This document shows, piece after piece, positions 44,155 to 55,700 of a stretch of DNA of 64,000 bases. How positions within the stretch are numbered: position 1 is the first letter of the stretch; each line of letters begins with the position of its first letter. The stretch comes from Pristionchus mayeri. Its lineage: Eukaryota > Nematoda > Chromadorea > Rhabditida > Neodiplogasteridae. Made by a program: the position numbers and the translations under genes. Under the pieces are notes generated by a model. The model was not told the origin of the DNA. It ran no database searches and saw only the letters and a list, made by a program, of their open reading frames with translations. The stretch is from assembly GCA_036245805.1 (NCBI GenBank), contig BTRK01000005.1, positions 45,619,216 through 45,683,215 of the forward strand, given 5' to 3'.

Positions 44155-47100
44155 TTAAAATGTAGGAATATTTAGTTCGTCCATTATCGTCTCAAGAATA
44201 ACAGTCACGGTTCGCGGATTGTTACCGGATACTGAAATACATACATTTTTAGAATTGCAACATTTATTTTTAATATCATTCTTGTTAACAGATCGACTTG
44301 TTGGATTAATCAATTGTCAGCACTATATGCACCACTCCAAAATTAGGATTGTAACAATTCACTATAAAATGTAACACACACCTCTAATTATGCATCCATT
44401 ATGTTTGTATTCTGTCTCATTGACGTCATTAGCACAAGTCGCCGTAAACCAAATATTCTTTCCGAGTAGCGGCAATTTCTGCAATGATAAATTTCACAAA
44501 TGCAACCATGTTTGTGTTCTTATTTTAACTATGATAGTAACAATACCATTGTTATAACCACAGATTTTGACGACGCCTACGGTCAACCTATTTCAAAATG
44601 TCAATATATGATTCAAAATGTCAATGTATGATGTTTTTTTTCTCACAAATTCCAAAGAAACTTAATTAGTAATTTAATTAATTCTTACAGCCATGATTGA
44701 TTCTACGCTCGCGCTTCGAAGATAACTCGGAAATGCGGAATTCAAAATCCACAATGTGTCGAGTTTTCTTGATAGCAAATCAGGAATTATTTCCCCCCAA
44801 TCTTGATGTGGCACCCCGAACATTACATGAATTCGACTAATGTCGTTCATTGTTCCTTCTTGAGTGATCTTTAAGGATCGAACCATCGTCGAGAGTTGGT
44901 GGAGCAATTCAACTGAAATAGACGAATTGTTATTAGAAATAGTCGCGATCTGTGATGTGCGGTCGACAATTTCGGCAATTGACGTTAGAGCTATTCGAAA
45001 CAAATAATATCCCACAAAATATCAATAGAAAAAATGTTTAGCATTCTTATTGATTGATTTATGTCTAGGTGCAGTGACCTGTTTTAAATATTCGAGATAT
45101 TACTATGTTTGTCCCTGATGACTTTACGAATTCGGTCTTAATTTGTTCAACTGTATTCATAAATCCTAGAGATATCTCAAAACGGCTTTATCATAAATTT
45201 AATAAAGAATAAGGGCTACACAAAGTTCGTAGAGGCGTGAGACTTTTGATAAATTATTTGAATCGAATGCCAAAATGGGAATTCTACGATAAGGCACCTG
45301 GTTTCTGGTTCTTGCCGAAATTGCCGACCGGACACTTATTTCCGAGAGCACATCAGGTACGGCTTTGATTTGTTCATCTCTCGTACCCTCTCGCCAATCA
45401 TATCGGTGAAAAACCCCCAAGTGACTATACTCATTTCTTTAAAAATCCCGCCCTAAAAATTGATGAAGTGAACATCATACCCATCATTGAAGTTTTCAGT
45501 AAGCATTTTTCAATAGTGGCCAGAGAAATAGACAACTCTTCCACTTGATGACCTTGCACCATCTTGTGAAGAGGTTTCTTGAAATGGTTTTTTTTAATAA
45601 ACATAATTTTATGTGAAATGATAAATAACCTTACACAGCACTTCTCCAAAGTGTATATCCCGAAATGTCGAGTTTTTGGAGCTGTAACGTCGCAAGCAGC
45701 CGAGAACACTCTCGCATAAGACCCCACTCTTTAAACACCACTTTTTCAATTCGGTTCTCCATGCAAGACTGTAGAATGTTGATATCATCCCTCCATGGCA
45801 ACCGTAGTATATATTCCTTAACTGTGGTTCGATATATATTCACTCATTTTCTCCGCCAATACTAATATTGCAACGTACCCTCCTATATTTGTGCAGCTTA
45901 TATCGCTTTAACCAGAGCCTATTTTTGAAGCTTAATATTTCGTCGGCATTTCGACGTCTTGAGCTGTTCAAGATGTCAGAAGTAATGGCAAGTGCAAGAC
46001 GAAGCTCGAACAGTTTTGACATGCAGAACGGAATAATGATGGATATTTTATCTGTCACAAGTATACATTGGTTCCGTTTCAGTACATTAATATATTAGGT
46101 TGATGCAAAAGTCTTGTGGTTTTTTGATACTTTGCCTTACATCTTTCTTTCAGTTTGATCGATTAACTTCCCATATTGATTACTAATGAGGCCTTGCATA
46201 CTCTTTCATATGCGCACCCTATCACCATTGTCCAATCAGAGAGGCGTGAACAGAATAAATCTAAATTTTATAAAATTTATCCATCGAAAACGACACATTA
46301 CTCAATATTATGTTTCCCCTGAAGCATGAACGTCCAATACCTGGTGGTCATATGAAACACCAGTCTTTACCCTCAAAATAAGTTTTCTCATGGGTGCTGG
46401 AAATTACATCCCTTTGAGGAATGAAGTCGATCTTAAAATGACTACCTTCTGAATTTCTGTGTTGATCTTGTGAATTTCTGAAAAATAAGAAATTAAAATT
46501 TTCTGAAAGGGCAAATAAGCAAGCGCCAATATTTCTTATGTTAATATAGCCCCTTCGTGGATGCATACAGCACACTCATAGCGGAGCCTGTATCCTTGGT
46601 CTTCCATTCGAAAAAGTCCGAAGAAGTCACATGAAGCCGGCTTCTGCTCCTACTTTTGACAGCATGCAATTTCGTTCAAACCCACACATATGACAAAACC
46701 CACACATATGATCTAATGGATATTTTGAAAGAATATCAAAGGTACTTCTTAGCCAACAATATGAAGTTGTTTGATGGATTTTCTCTTCAAATACCTAGAT
46801 AAATAAATTTAAAGTAAAATTGTCTGCATTATTTGCAGTTGGGTTAATCATAATTTCTTGCTTTTGTTGCAAGATCGTTTGATTGAAAAATGTGTGAACA
46901 AAGTTCAAGCATACCCCTAAATAATACTATGTTTGTTGCTCTTTGAGATTTGAGACACGCGAGTTATGATCGTTCAAAGTAAGGACACAAAAAACCACAA
47001 GACTTTTGCATCAACCTTATACTAAAAAAAAATGTTATGCCACTCGCTCACTTCTGTCAGCGATAGTTATATCAGCACCTAGCCGAGAAGACGCACTGAG

Positions 47101-47843
47101 GGCGAAATATTCAATGCTTGATCGCATCGTCCGAGATGTCTTAATGAAGGAGTAACACGAAAAATTAGTTTAATTAGCTACTATGTGCATGTAATAGACG
47201 CCAGCAGCCCGATCATGAACCAATTTATCCGAAGTTTCACAGATAGCTCTGAGGCTATTTACAAACGCGCAAAGTTCATTGACAGCGCAGGGTTGGTGCT
47301 AGTTCGTTTGTGTTTCACTTGCTCTACATAATTATCCCCTCGTTCTTGGGGTAATTTCCCTACAGTTTCCCATTGCGAGCGCAATATCGTCGTGGTGGGA
47401 CTCCCTAACATTCATTCGTGTTACTCCTTGTTTAATGAGAAGAATAACGTTGCGAACTACTTTTTGTTAGCAACATTGTCGAAAAAAGTTAAACGATTGT
47501 TCGAAAGTGCGCGAAGAAAAATGTAGACGTTAATGTTATCGCTTATTTTCCAATTTTGGCTAATTTTCACTATTTTCGGATATGTTTCAGGGGCGCTAAG
47601 AAGGTTATCAGTCCGTCAGCTCTTTAGCGCACCTTACACCTTGCCGAAAATATAACAAAACTACCGAAAATAGGAAACCCAAATAATGTATCATACAAGT
47701 CGCAGGTCGAAGACTGATTCCGGTGTATAGTCGAATATGGTCCACAACAGCTCCATTGGTAACATCTCAAATTGGGAGAAATCGTGTTCATCTCCTTGAA
47801 TTGATCGAGTGGAACGAACACACGTTGTGAGATGAGAGCCCAT
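44155..47843 (-). CDS. Gene H: F-box-like family gene with an unbroken model, about 360 aa
   Basis: Exons: 47697-47843 (MGSHLTTC, F-box-like LPMELLWTIF), 47052-47139, 45879-46051, 45637-45816, 45481-45577, 44689-44912, 44382-44478 (97 nt) and 44155-44231 (TAA). All join in frame. Family landmarks: TMRSSIEYF in exon 2, CMSKLFELRL in exon 3, MVRSLKI and KLDTLW in exon 6, LPLLGKNIW in exon 7 and TVTVILET in exon 8. It is the only copy here without an obvious lesion. An F-box-like N-terminus suggests substrate recognition in an SCF-type ubiquitin ligase; the C-terminal part is an unnamed nematode region. Two insertions touch it: a TTAA element abuts the exon 2 acceptor and a mariner-like element fills intron 2. 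Exons 2, 4 and 5 use boundaries that differ from paralogues. Confidence 0.75.
46095..47019. mobile_element. Decayed mariner-like element in intron 2 of gene H
   Basis: TA at 46093-46094 and 47020-47021. Inverted ends begin TTAGGTTGATGCAAAAGTCT and end TGCATCAACCTTA. About 925 bp, no intact transposase. Confidence 0.8.
47145..47431. mobile_element. Non-autonomous element with TTAA target duplication (copy 2)
   Basis: 287 bp between TTAA at 47141-47144 and 47432-47435; about 85 percent like 5030-5314 by eye. The left TTAA lies at the acceptor of exon 2 of gene H. Confidence 0.8.
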
Positions 47844-49713
47844 ACCTGAATTATTGGATAGATCACGCAAACAGAATAGGGATGGCGTCGCAAGAAATCG
47901 CATCTTTATGCGCGCTCTCTAGCCAATCTGAGCAATGAACGATAATTCGAGTATATAGGCATTTCTAAAAAAACAGCAAATAAAATAGACGCACAAATGT
48001 ATGTGAGAATGAAGACTAGCAGCAATTTGTGTAACCTAGAATCATAACAAATATATAAATGAAGGGGGAGCAAACGCATGAGCATTTTCGCGCCTAAGTG
48101 ATGAGTGTCCCCAACACACACCGCGGGGTCGTATGGGGTGTCCGGAAATTTTTGTCACTGCCTCATTAAAATTTGAGTCCGCGTTTCAATGCGGTGTTTG
48201 CATGTTGCTACTTGTCATCCATGCATTGCATAGTTCAAACACTGAACGGGACAATGGTTGCAACACTCTCCAAGTTTCTGCATTACTTCAAGTGATGGAG
48301 AGTAGTAGCGTTTTCTTACAATTTTACTACATTACTTCCGTCTTAGCCGTTCCGTACAAAAGGCTCACTCTTATCTTGCACAATCGGAAGAGGGGAGTGC
48401 CCTCTCCCTTCGCACCAGTGTATGTGGTAGATCTGCATTAAGAAAGGTGAGTATTATCTGGATGAATCTCCCGTCTCTGGGCACCGTCTCTCCCTCTTTC
48501 ACTCTCTCGTTCTCACCACACTGAAGAAGAAGCCCAAGATTAGTGAATGCAAGATAAAGGCAATGGCTGGCACAACCAAAGTGGACGGTGTTTCATATTC
48601 TTCATTGAGCTGGGAGGAAGCCGAAGCTTCATCAAGTGATCCTCTATGATCACTCTCCGTCACTTCTGAAAATTAGCGTCAAGGTCGGTCGGGAATTGCT
48701 CCATCGTAAATCAAATCTTCGATGGATCAATTCCGCCATAGAAATGCACAACCAGTGGATCAAGTTCTATAACCCTGCCAGGAGGCTTCAGTGCTTCGAT
48801 GCCGATGATGAGAACAATGCCGCTCCGAAGCATAAAGTTCTTGGAAAGAGGGACATTTGTTATTTCTTCCTCTCCGTGCTCGCTTCGATATACTATCAGA
48901 TCTTCTCCATTGACGTTATTATCACTGCTGACCTATTGTCTAGCCAACTGGAAGAGATGGCTTCCGAATCATTCACAGTCTCCTGTGAGAGGGAAGGATC
49001 CGTTTCTCAGATTTCACTGTGTGAAAGCATCATCCAAATTTGGCACACATTAAAACAGCCTAAAGGAATTGTGAATGGCTCCTCCACCCACCGGATTCCC
49101 CAGTTCTAACGTCACGGAACTACCACTTTTTCCGCACACCGTATGAATTCTGGAAAATTTAAAAAACGGAATCCCGACGATGCTATTTGAGTATTCGTGG
49201 AATAGACTGTTTCAAAGCAACCTGCCCTCTTCAAGAGAGGAATCGCGAACATGTGCGATTGTTGGAGGGAGGTAGTGCGAAGGAAGGGGGGCATACATTG
49301 GTCATTGAGAATTGTAAACTATTGGAGAAAATATAAAATTTAAAAAAAATGACAGAACATTCCGGACACCCCAATAGTTCGTTTTATGTTTCACTCGTGC
49401 GAGAGATCTGGCAAACAATGGTCCTTTGTGCTCCAGTAATCCCCTTCTTCCCCAATATAATTGACGATTTGCATCTCTGATTGGAAATTGGCCTCTCCAA
49501 AATGGTCCTTCTCCGTTCACTAACGCCTTTCTCCTTCGTCCGGAGTGGTCGACCCCTTCACCAATGGTTCGTTTCTCACGTATTTTCTTCCTTTTTTCGC
49601 CCTATTTCTGGCTATTTTCGTCCTATTTTCGCCGAATTTTTGGACGATGTTCGATTGATTTCGTGACATTATTGATTAATAATTATAAAATTGCTCATCC
49701 ATACCATTTCACC
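47844..49713. other. Region between gene H and the PLA2-like gene
   Basis: Upstream DNA of gene H to about 48130, then the mariner remnant 48134-49374, then about 340 bp upstream of the PLA2-like start with T-rich stretches. No other gene recognised. Confidence 0.5.
48134..49374 (+). pseudogene. Decayed mariner copy
   Basis: Same family as 17260-18489: ends TGGGGTGTCCGGAAA and TTCCGGACACCCCAA between TA dinucleotides, and translated pieces such as GRELLHRKSNLRWINS match the intact transposase. Frameshifts and substitutions are numerous, the first Asp motif (DEKW) reads HNQW, and the DNA-binding half is nearly unreadable. Confidence 0.85.
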
Positions 49714-52700
49714 ATGAGTATATTTATCACGTATTCTTTACCTGTGTTCGTCATGTTGTTGATAGATTTTCGGAAGAAAATACGTGTTTTTCTTCAGATT
49801 CTCTTCCTATCTCTTCCGCTTGCCACTACTTCGGCAATTGATTTGCAGGAGGTAATTTTTTAATATATTTTATTTTTATGTTTTATATAATTCGTTGCTG
49901 GACATGTTTTATTGCAGCACTTTGAGTGCGGACCGGAAGGCTCTTCGTTCGCGAAAGATATGGCAAAGATCGCGATTGAGTACTGTAACGAGGCCGTGAT
50001 AGGTTTGTTTTTATGGATATTCATATTTCACGGATCTTTGATCTATATTTTCGGGTGAGTTTACAGACCAGCAAATAACCTGAAAGAAGAACAAAATTGC
50101 CCAAACCCCAAAATTCGGGGAGCACGATTTCTGCTATGATATGCACGCGTTCACTGGGCACACGCGAGACCACTGCGATAAGAAGTTCTGCAATTGCTTG
50201 GATGTGAATTTATTTATTTTTATTTTATTTGATTATTTAAATATTCAAAAATTTGAAATTTCTGCATCTTCCATATTGAAAATCTTTGAGAAATATTAGG
50301 CAACTCGATCTTTAAAGATCCCCCGCAGGGAACCATGTTTTTCTAATTCGCGGCTAGTGACTGAACAGAGGGAAATCAATCCCCTTGTGCGCAATTTCAA
50401 AAATTATACAGTATCACACAGTATATCGATTGCCAGGGTGGTGCTGCACAAGGCATGTATTTTCTTGTCATGGTAGGTCAGATTGTGTCATGGTAGGTCA
50501 AGACTAAGTACTGTACCAATATATCATACAGTACTCCTAGATACCGTATGACGCTACCGTAACCCAGATTATCGAGAACTAACTATATTTTCAAAAAAGT
50601 CAATATACCGCACCCAATCGATCCTACAGTACCCATACCGTAACCCAGTGTACAGTACCCATTGCTACCGTAATCCACACAACTCCGGTCAATCGTAAAT
50701 TGGCTTTTTTTCCAAAACTATTGAGTTGATTCTTGCTATATACCGTACCAATCGATAGTACAGTACCTACAGATACCGTATACCACAACAGTAACCCCGA
50801 TTATCGCAAACTAACTTTATTTTTAGAAAGTCCTGGTTGCGTGTTGCATCGATTGCACAGTACCCAAGTCAATACCGTAACCCAGTTCCTTGAGTAAGAT
50901 CCAGTTCCTTGGGTCAAACATTTTTCTAAAAATCCGAACTCAATTTTAAAATTATTGTAAAGTATCGTATCGTGTATGTTATTATTATATTAGGTTGAAC
51001 AGAAAGTCTTTATCCACTGTTTTGCTCGATCACTGCTCAGTGCAGGATACCTTTGGTGTTCCCTCGCCTCTAGTCAATAACACATGACAAAGGGACTATG
51101 TGGTCAACAACTCCCCATTCCACGCCTTTCATTCTGCCACTAGTAAGACCACGATGTTTGTTCCCACGGCCTTGCACATCCGCAACGTTCTGTTATTCGT
51201 ATTTCTCTCTCACACTACAATGAAAGAATAGGAACGTCAGTTGGCTGAAGTGTACGATTCATATGCCACTCACTACCAGACCATGCGCAATTGGTACCAA
51301 CTCTTCGAGAAGGGGGACTTTTCCATGGATGATCATGACCGGTCTGGGAGGCCACCCGAGCTGGATTTGGATGCGCTACAGATCGTAGTGGAATTGGATC
51401 CTTCCCAAATACCCGCGACATGGCAGCCACACTTGGGGTATCGCAAAGCACCATCGTAAAATGATTGGTCTCCATTGGCAAGAAGAAGAAGCTAGGCCGT
51501 TTCATACCCCACAAATTGACCCAAGACCAGTTTGTCCACCGTGTCGACGATTCCCTTTCTCTACTCACTCTTCACGCTGGAGATCGATGGTTGGACCGCC
51601 TCATAACAGGGGTCGAGAAGTGGGTCTGCTATGAGAATCACCATAGGAGGGCACAGTGGGTGGATGTCAATGAGACCCCACAGGACGTCGCAAAGCCTGG
51701 CCTTCACCCTATGAAAATCTTGCTCTCTGCCTGGTGGGGGGTGGATGGCCCGATTTACTGGGAGCTCCTACCCGAGAAGCGGATAATTACTGAATATGTC
51801 TACACTAAACAACTACGGAATCTCAAGAAGAAATCCGCACAATCTGCCCTGAACGGCAAGAAAGTGTACTATCAACACGATAACGCCCGACCCCATGTTC
51901 CACGGCAGGTCAAGCAGGAGCTGTCCAAATATGGCTGGATGGTTCTCCCTCATACACCGTATTCTCCTGACTTGGCCCCTTCGTATTATTGGTTGTTCTC
52001 GGATCTGACCCGTCATCTCGATCAGAGATCCTTCATTTCCCGTGGGGCGATCGAGGCCGCACTCAAGCAATATTTTAATTCGCGCCGAGATGGGTTCTAT
52101 AAGGAGGGAATCCATAAGTTGCCTGAACGTTGGAGATTTGTCGTAGATAACAATGGTGCATATGTTTGATTTTGCTCTTGTGCTTTATTGTCAGAAGAAG
52201 GGAAATAAAAAGTGGATAAAGACTTTCTATTCAACCTAATATAATCAATTTAAGATCAGTTTTGGATTTTTAGAAAAATGGATTTTTAGAACTGGATCTG
52301 ACTCAAGGAACTGGGTTACGGTACCAGGACATTTAAAAAAAAATAAAGTTGGTTTGCGATAATCGTGGTTACGGTAGTCGTATACGCTATCTGGGAGCAC
52401 TGTACAATCGATTGGGTACGGTATAGAGTAAGAATCAACTCAATAGAAAATGTTTTTGAAAAAAATCAGTTTACGATTGACCACAGTGGTGTGGATTACA
52501 GTAGCAAGGGGTACTGTAATCTTGGTTACGGTCTGGGTACTGTAGGATCCATTGGGAACGGTATATTGACTTTTTTGAAAATATAGTTAGTTCTCGATAT
52601 TCTGGGTTACGGTAGCGTCATACGGTATCTGAGGGTACTGTATGATCGATTGGATACGGTACTTAGTCTTGACCTACCATGCCACAATTATCGACCATGA

Positions 52701-55700
52701 CCCGACAATACATGCCTTGTGCAGCACCCCCCTGGCAAACGAAATACTGTATGATACTGTATAATTTTTGAAATTGCGCACAAGGGGATTGATTTTCCCT
52801 CTGTTCAGTCACTAGCCGCGAATTCGAAAAAAATGGTTCCATCAACTACATCAAGGATAATCCTATACCCCTATGCACCCTGAATGGATGGAATATAAAA
52901 TTTGAATTTGAATTTGGTTCCCTGCGGGGGATCTTTAATCAATAATTTGTATTATTTAATCTCGTAACATAATATTTGATTGTTGATCTTTGAACTTTGA
53001 TCTTTGATCTTTAGGACGCCACTGATCGCACGAAGCACTTCGGCTGCGAGGGTACCCTTGGAGCAGGCTGCGCGGCAGTTCAATCATGGGGAAAATCTGC
53101 ATTTGCGAACGGTACTAAGCACGAATTATTTTGTTTTTTTTTCCTACTCGAACATGTTGCATATCTTTCGGGGGTACGTTTCAGGGGGGGGGGGGGGGGA
53201 AATTTCATCAACTCGCCTTAAACCTTCCCGATAATGGGGACTTTAATTATAGTTTAAATTCAGTCTCAATATAGCATAAATCTTACAGCGAGACCTGTCG
53301 ATCACGGGCCGAAATTTGTGAATTTCCAAGATCTGAAACCGTTCGGACTGGAAATGCAGCCGCTTGTGGACTTCTGCCCACACTCCAAATGTGATTAATA
53401 CTTAGGCTGCGTATAATATGATAAAAACATTGCATATGATTTTTTTGAATGTAGCTCATAAACTAAATATTAAGAACGATGATTCAATACTATTTCAGTA
53501 ATCGCCGTTCACTGCCACAACTCTGCCTACCGCTGTGAGCAGAGAGATCACATCGCACGCCGCAAGAGAATGGAGATGGCCGTATCATCGGGGAGGCCGT
53601 TCTTGGTATTTAAAAACTCCTATGTAATATCACTAGATTGTCGAAGATATTGTATTTTACCTAAATGTATTAAATTTAGAAAAAAAAATATAATTTTTAT
53701 AGTCGTACACCTTTCTCACCCTCAATGACTCAGAGTCCCCCCCTCCCATCTGCAATCGTTAATTAATTAATTAATTAATTAATGTATTCACGGTATCGTC
53801 GCGCCTCGGGCGTAGATAAATTATTATTTAAAGGATCACTCCTACCAAGATTGCCACTCCACGCTGCACGATTGCCTGCAGATGCTGACCGACGCCAATA
53901 GTGGGACAAACGTTGGTTTTTGATCTCTGATCTTTCAGTCATTTTTTAAAACATTGCATCATTACAACACGAACAATGCAATCTGATCAGTACCTCAAAT
54001 CATTAGTAATCGGTCCATAAGTGAACTATGAGCGTTGACCTTTGATCTTCAGAAAGACTGCAAAGCTGCCGCTCGCAACATCATAAACCAAATCACCAGC
54101 AACTACACGGCTCTTGGTGAGTGAATATTAGGGTTTTTTTATATGTGTCGGGGTGTGGTTCAAGCGGCTTACATAGCTCAACAGATCATCAGCTATTTAG
54201 CGCGAATGAAAGATCAATGACCACATTTCGAAAATTTCAGATGAGAACAAACACGGCCGCGCCATCATGGTCGCCTATCCAGCAGCTGCTGCACGGCTTC
54301 TCTCGCGATGCAGCCGTGTTGCAGGTATATTTCCCCTAGAATTAGGTTCATATTTAATGGAAATATTAATATTTCGTCATAGGCCACAGTCATAGTTGCC
54401 CACGCCGGCGGCGACACCCATGAACCCCTACCCATGGTTTGGCACTGCTCCCCTCGATTTGAGGGGAGAAGTGCGAAACGACGGATAGGGGTTCATGGTC
54501 AAAAATCAATTGGTGGGTCAATGGTAGGCCAAACCTAGGTACCGTACCCAAATGGATAGTACAGTACCCCCGTTGCCGTATACCACTACCGTGACCCGTG
54601 ATTATCGCAAACTAACTTTATTTTTAAAAAGCCCCGACACCTTGTCCAATCGATTATACAATACCCAAGTAAATACCGTAACCCAGTTTCATCGGTCAGA
54701 TCCAGTTCCTTGGGTCAAACATTTTTCTAAAAATTTAAAATAGATCGATAAATTTTCCCAAAGTATCCTACCGTATATCTCATTACTGTGGAATCATTTC
54801 GTACTCGATTTAGGATTGTTAGAAAAATGCATGAAAATTTTAGAAAATTATTTGACCCAATGAACTGAATCTGACCCATGGAACTGGGTTGCGGTAGCGA
54901 CTTGGGTACTGTTCAATCGATTGGGCACGGTACCAGGACTTTTTAAAAATAAAGTTAGTTGTTTGCGATAATAGCGGGTTACGGTAGTTATATACGGTAT
55001 CGGGGAACTGCACTATCGATTTGGGTACGGTACCTAGTCTTGACCTACCATTGACCTACCAAATGATTTTTGACCATGAACCCCTATACGTCGTTTCGCA
55101 CTGCTCCCCTCAAATCGAGGGGAGCAGTGCGAAACCATGAATGCGAAACCAAGAGGGTCATGGTCTGAAAACACCTCGCCGCCAGTGTCGGGCAACTATG
55201 GCCACAGTACCTGATCGGATGAGCTAAAAATCGATTATTTCGAAATTGTGTTTTGTCCCAGCTAAGCACGAGTCGTGATACCGTTACATGTGATAGATAG
55301 TTGCCACAATGTCTGAGATAGCCCAGAGTTAAAATATTAAAAACAAACAAACTATATATTTTCAGATAAGCTGGCGGCGTGCTATCGCGACTTCGATACC
55401 TGCGCTGTGAAGCATCCGCAGAATAGGCCGGAAATATTCAATGCTCAAAGGAAAATCGTAAGCTTCCGTTTTTCTAATAATAAATTCATCAGTTGTGACG
55501 GCTTTGCGACGAAGAGCTAATACGTTTCCCCGTTTTGGATAATTTTGTGCTGTTTTCGGGTAGGTTCAGAATCGGGAATATCTGGCAAGCTGATGAGCTA
55601 GATAGCCCATCTAAAACTCACGATATGCTCTGGAAAATATTCAAAACACGGAAAACGATCAAAAGTACTCAGAATCATCATTCCAGAAAGTCGAGTGCCA

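Larger units (their letters stand above)
50314..52936. repeat. Fold-back repeat split by a mariner
   Basis: Left arm 50314-50985 and right arm 52245-52936 are inverted copies with outer ends AAAGATCCCCCGCAGGGAAC and its complement. The arms are made largely of TACCGTA/TACAGTACC words. The right arm has a 75-bp extra piece between GGTTCC repeats near 52840-52920. Without the mariner the repeat would be about 1.37 kb. Confidence 0.85.
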
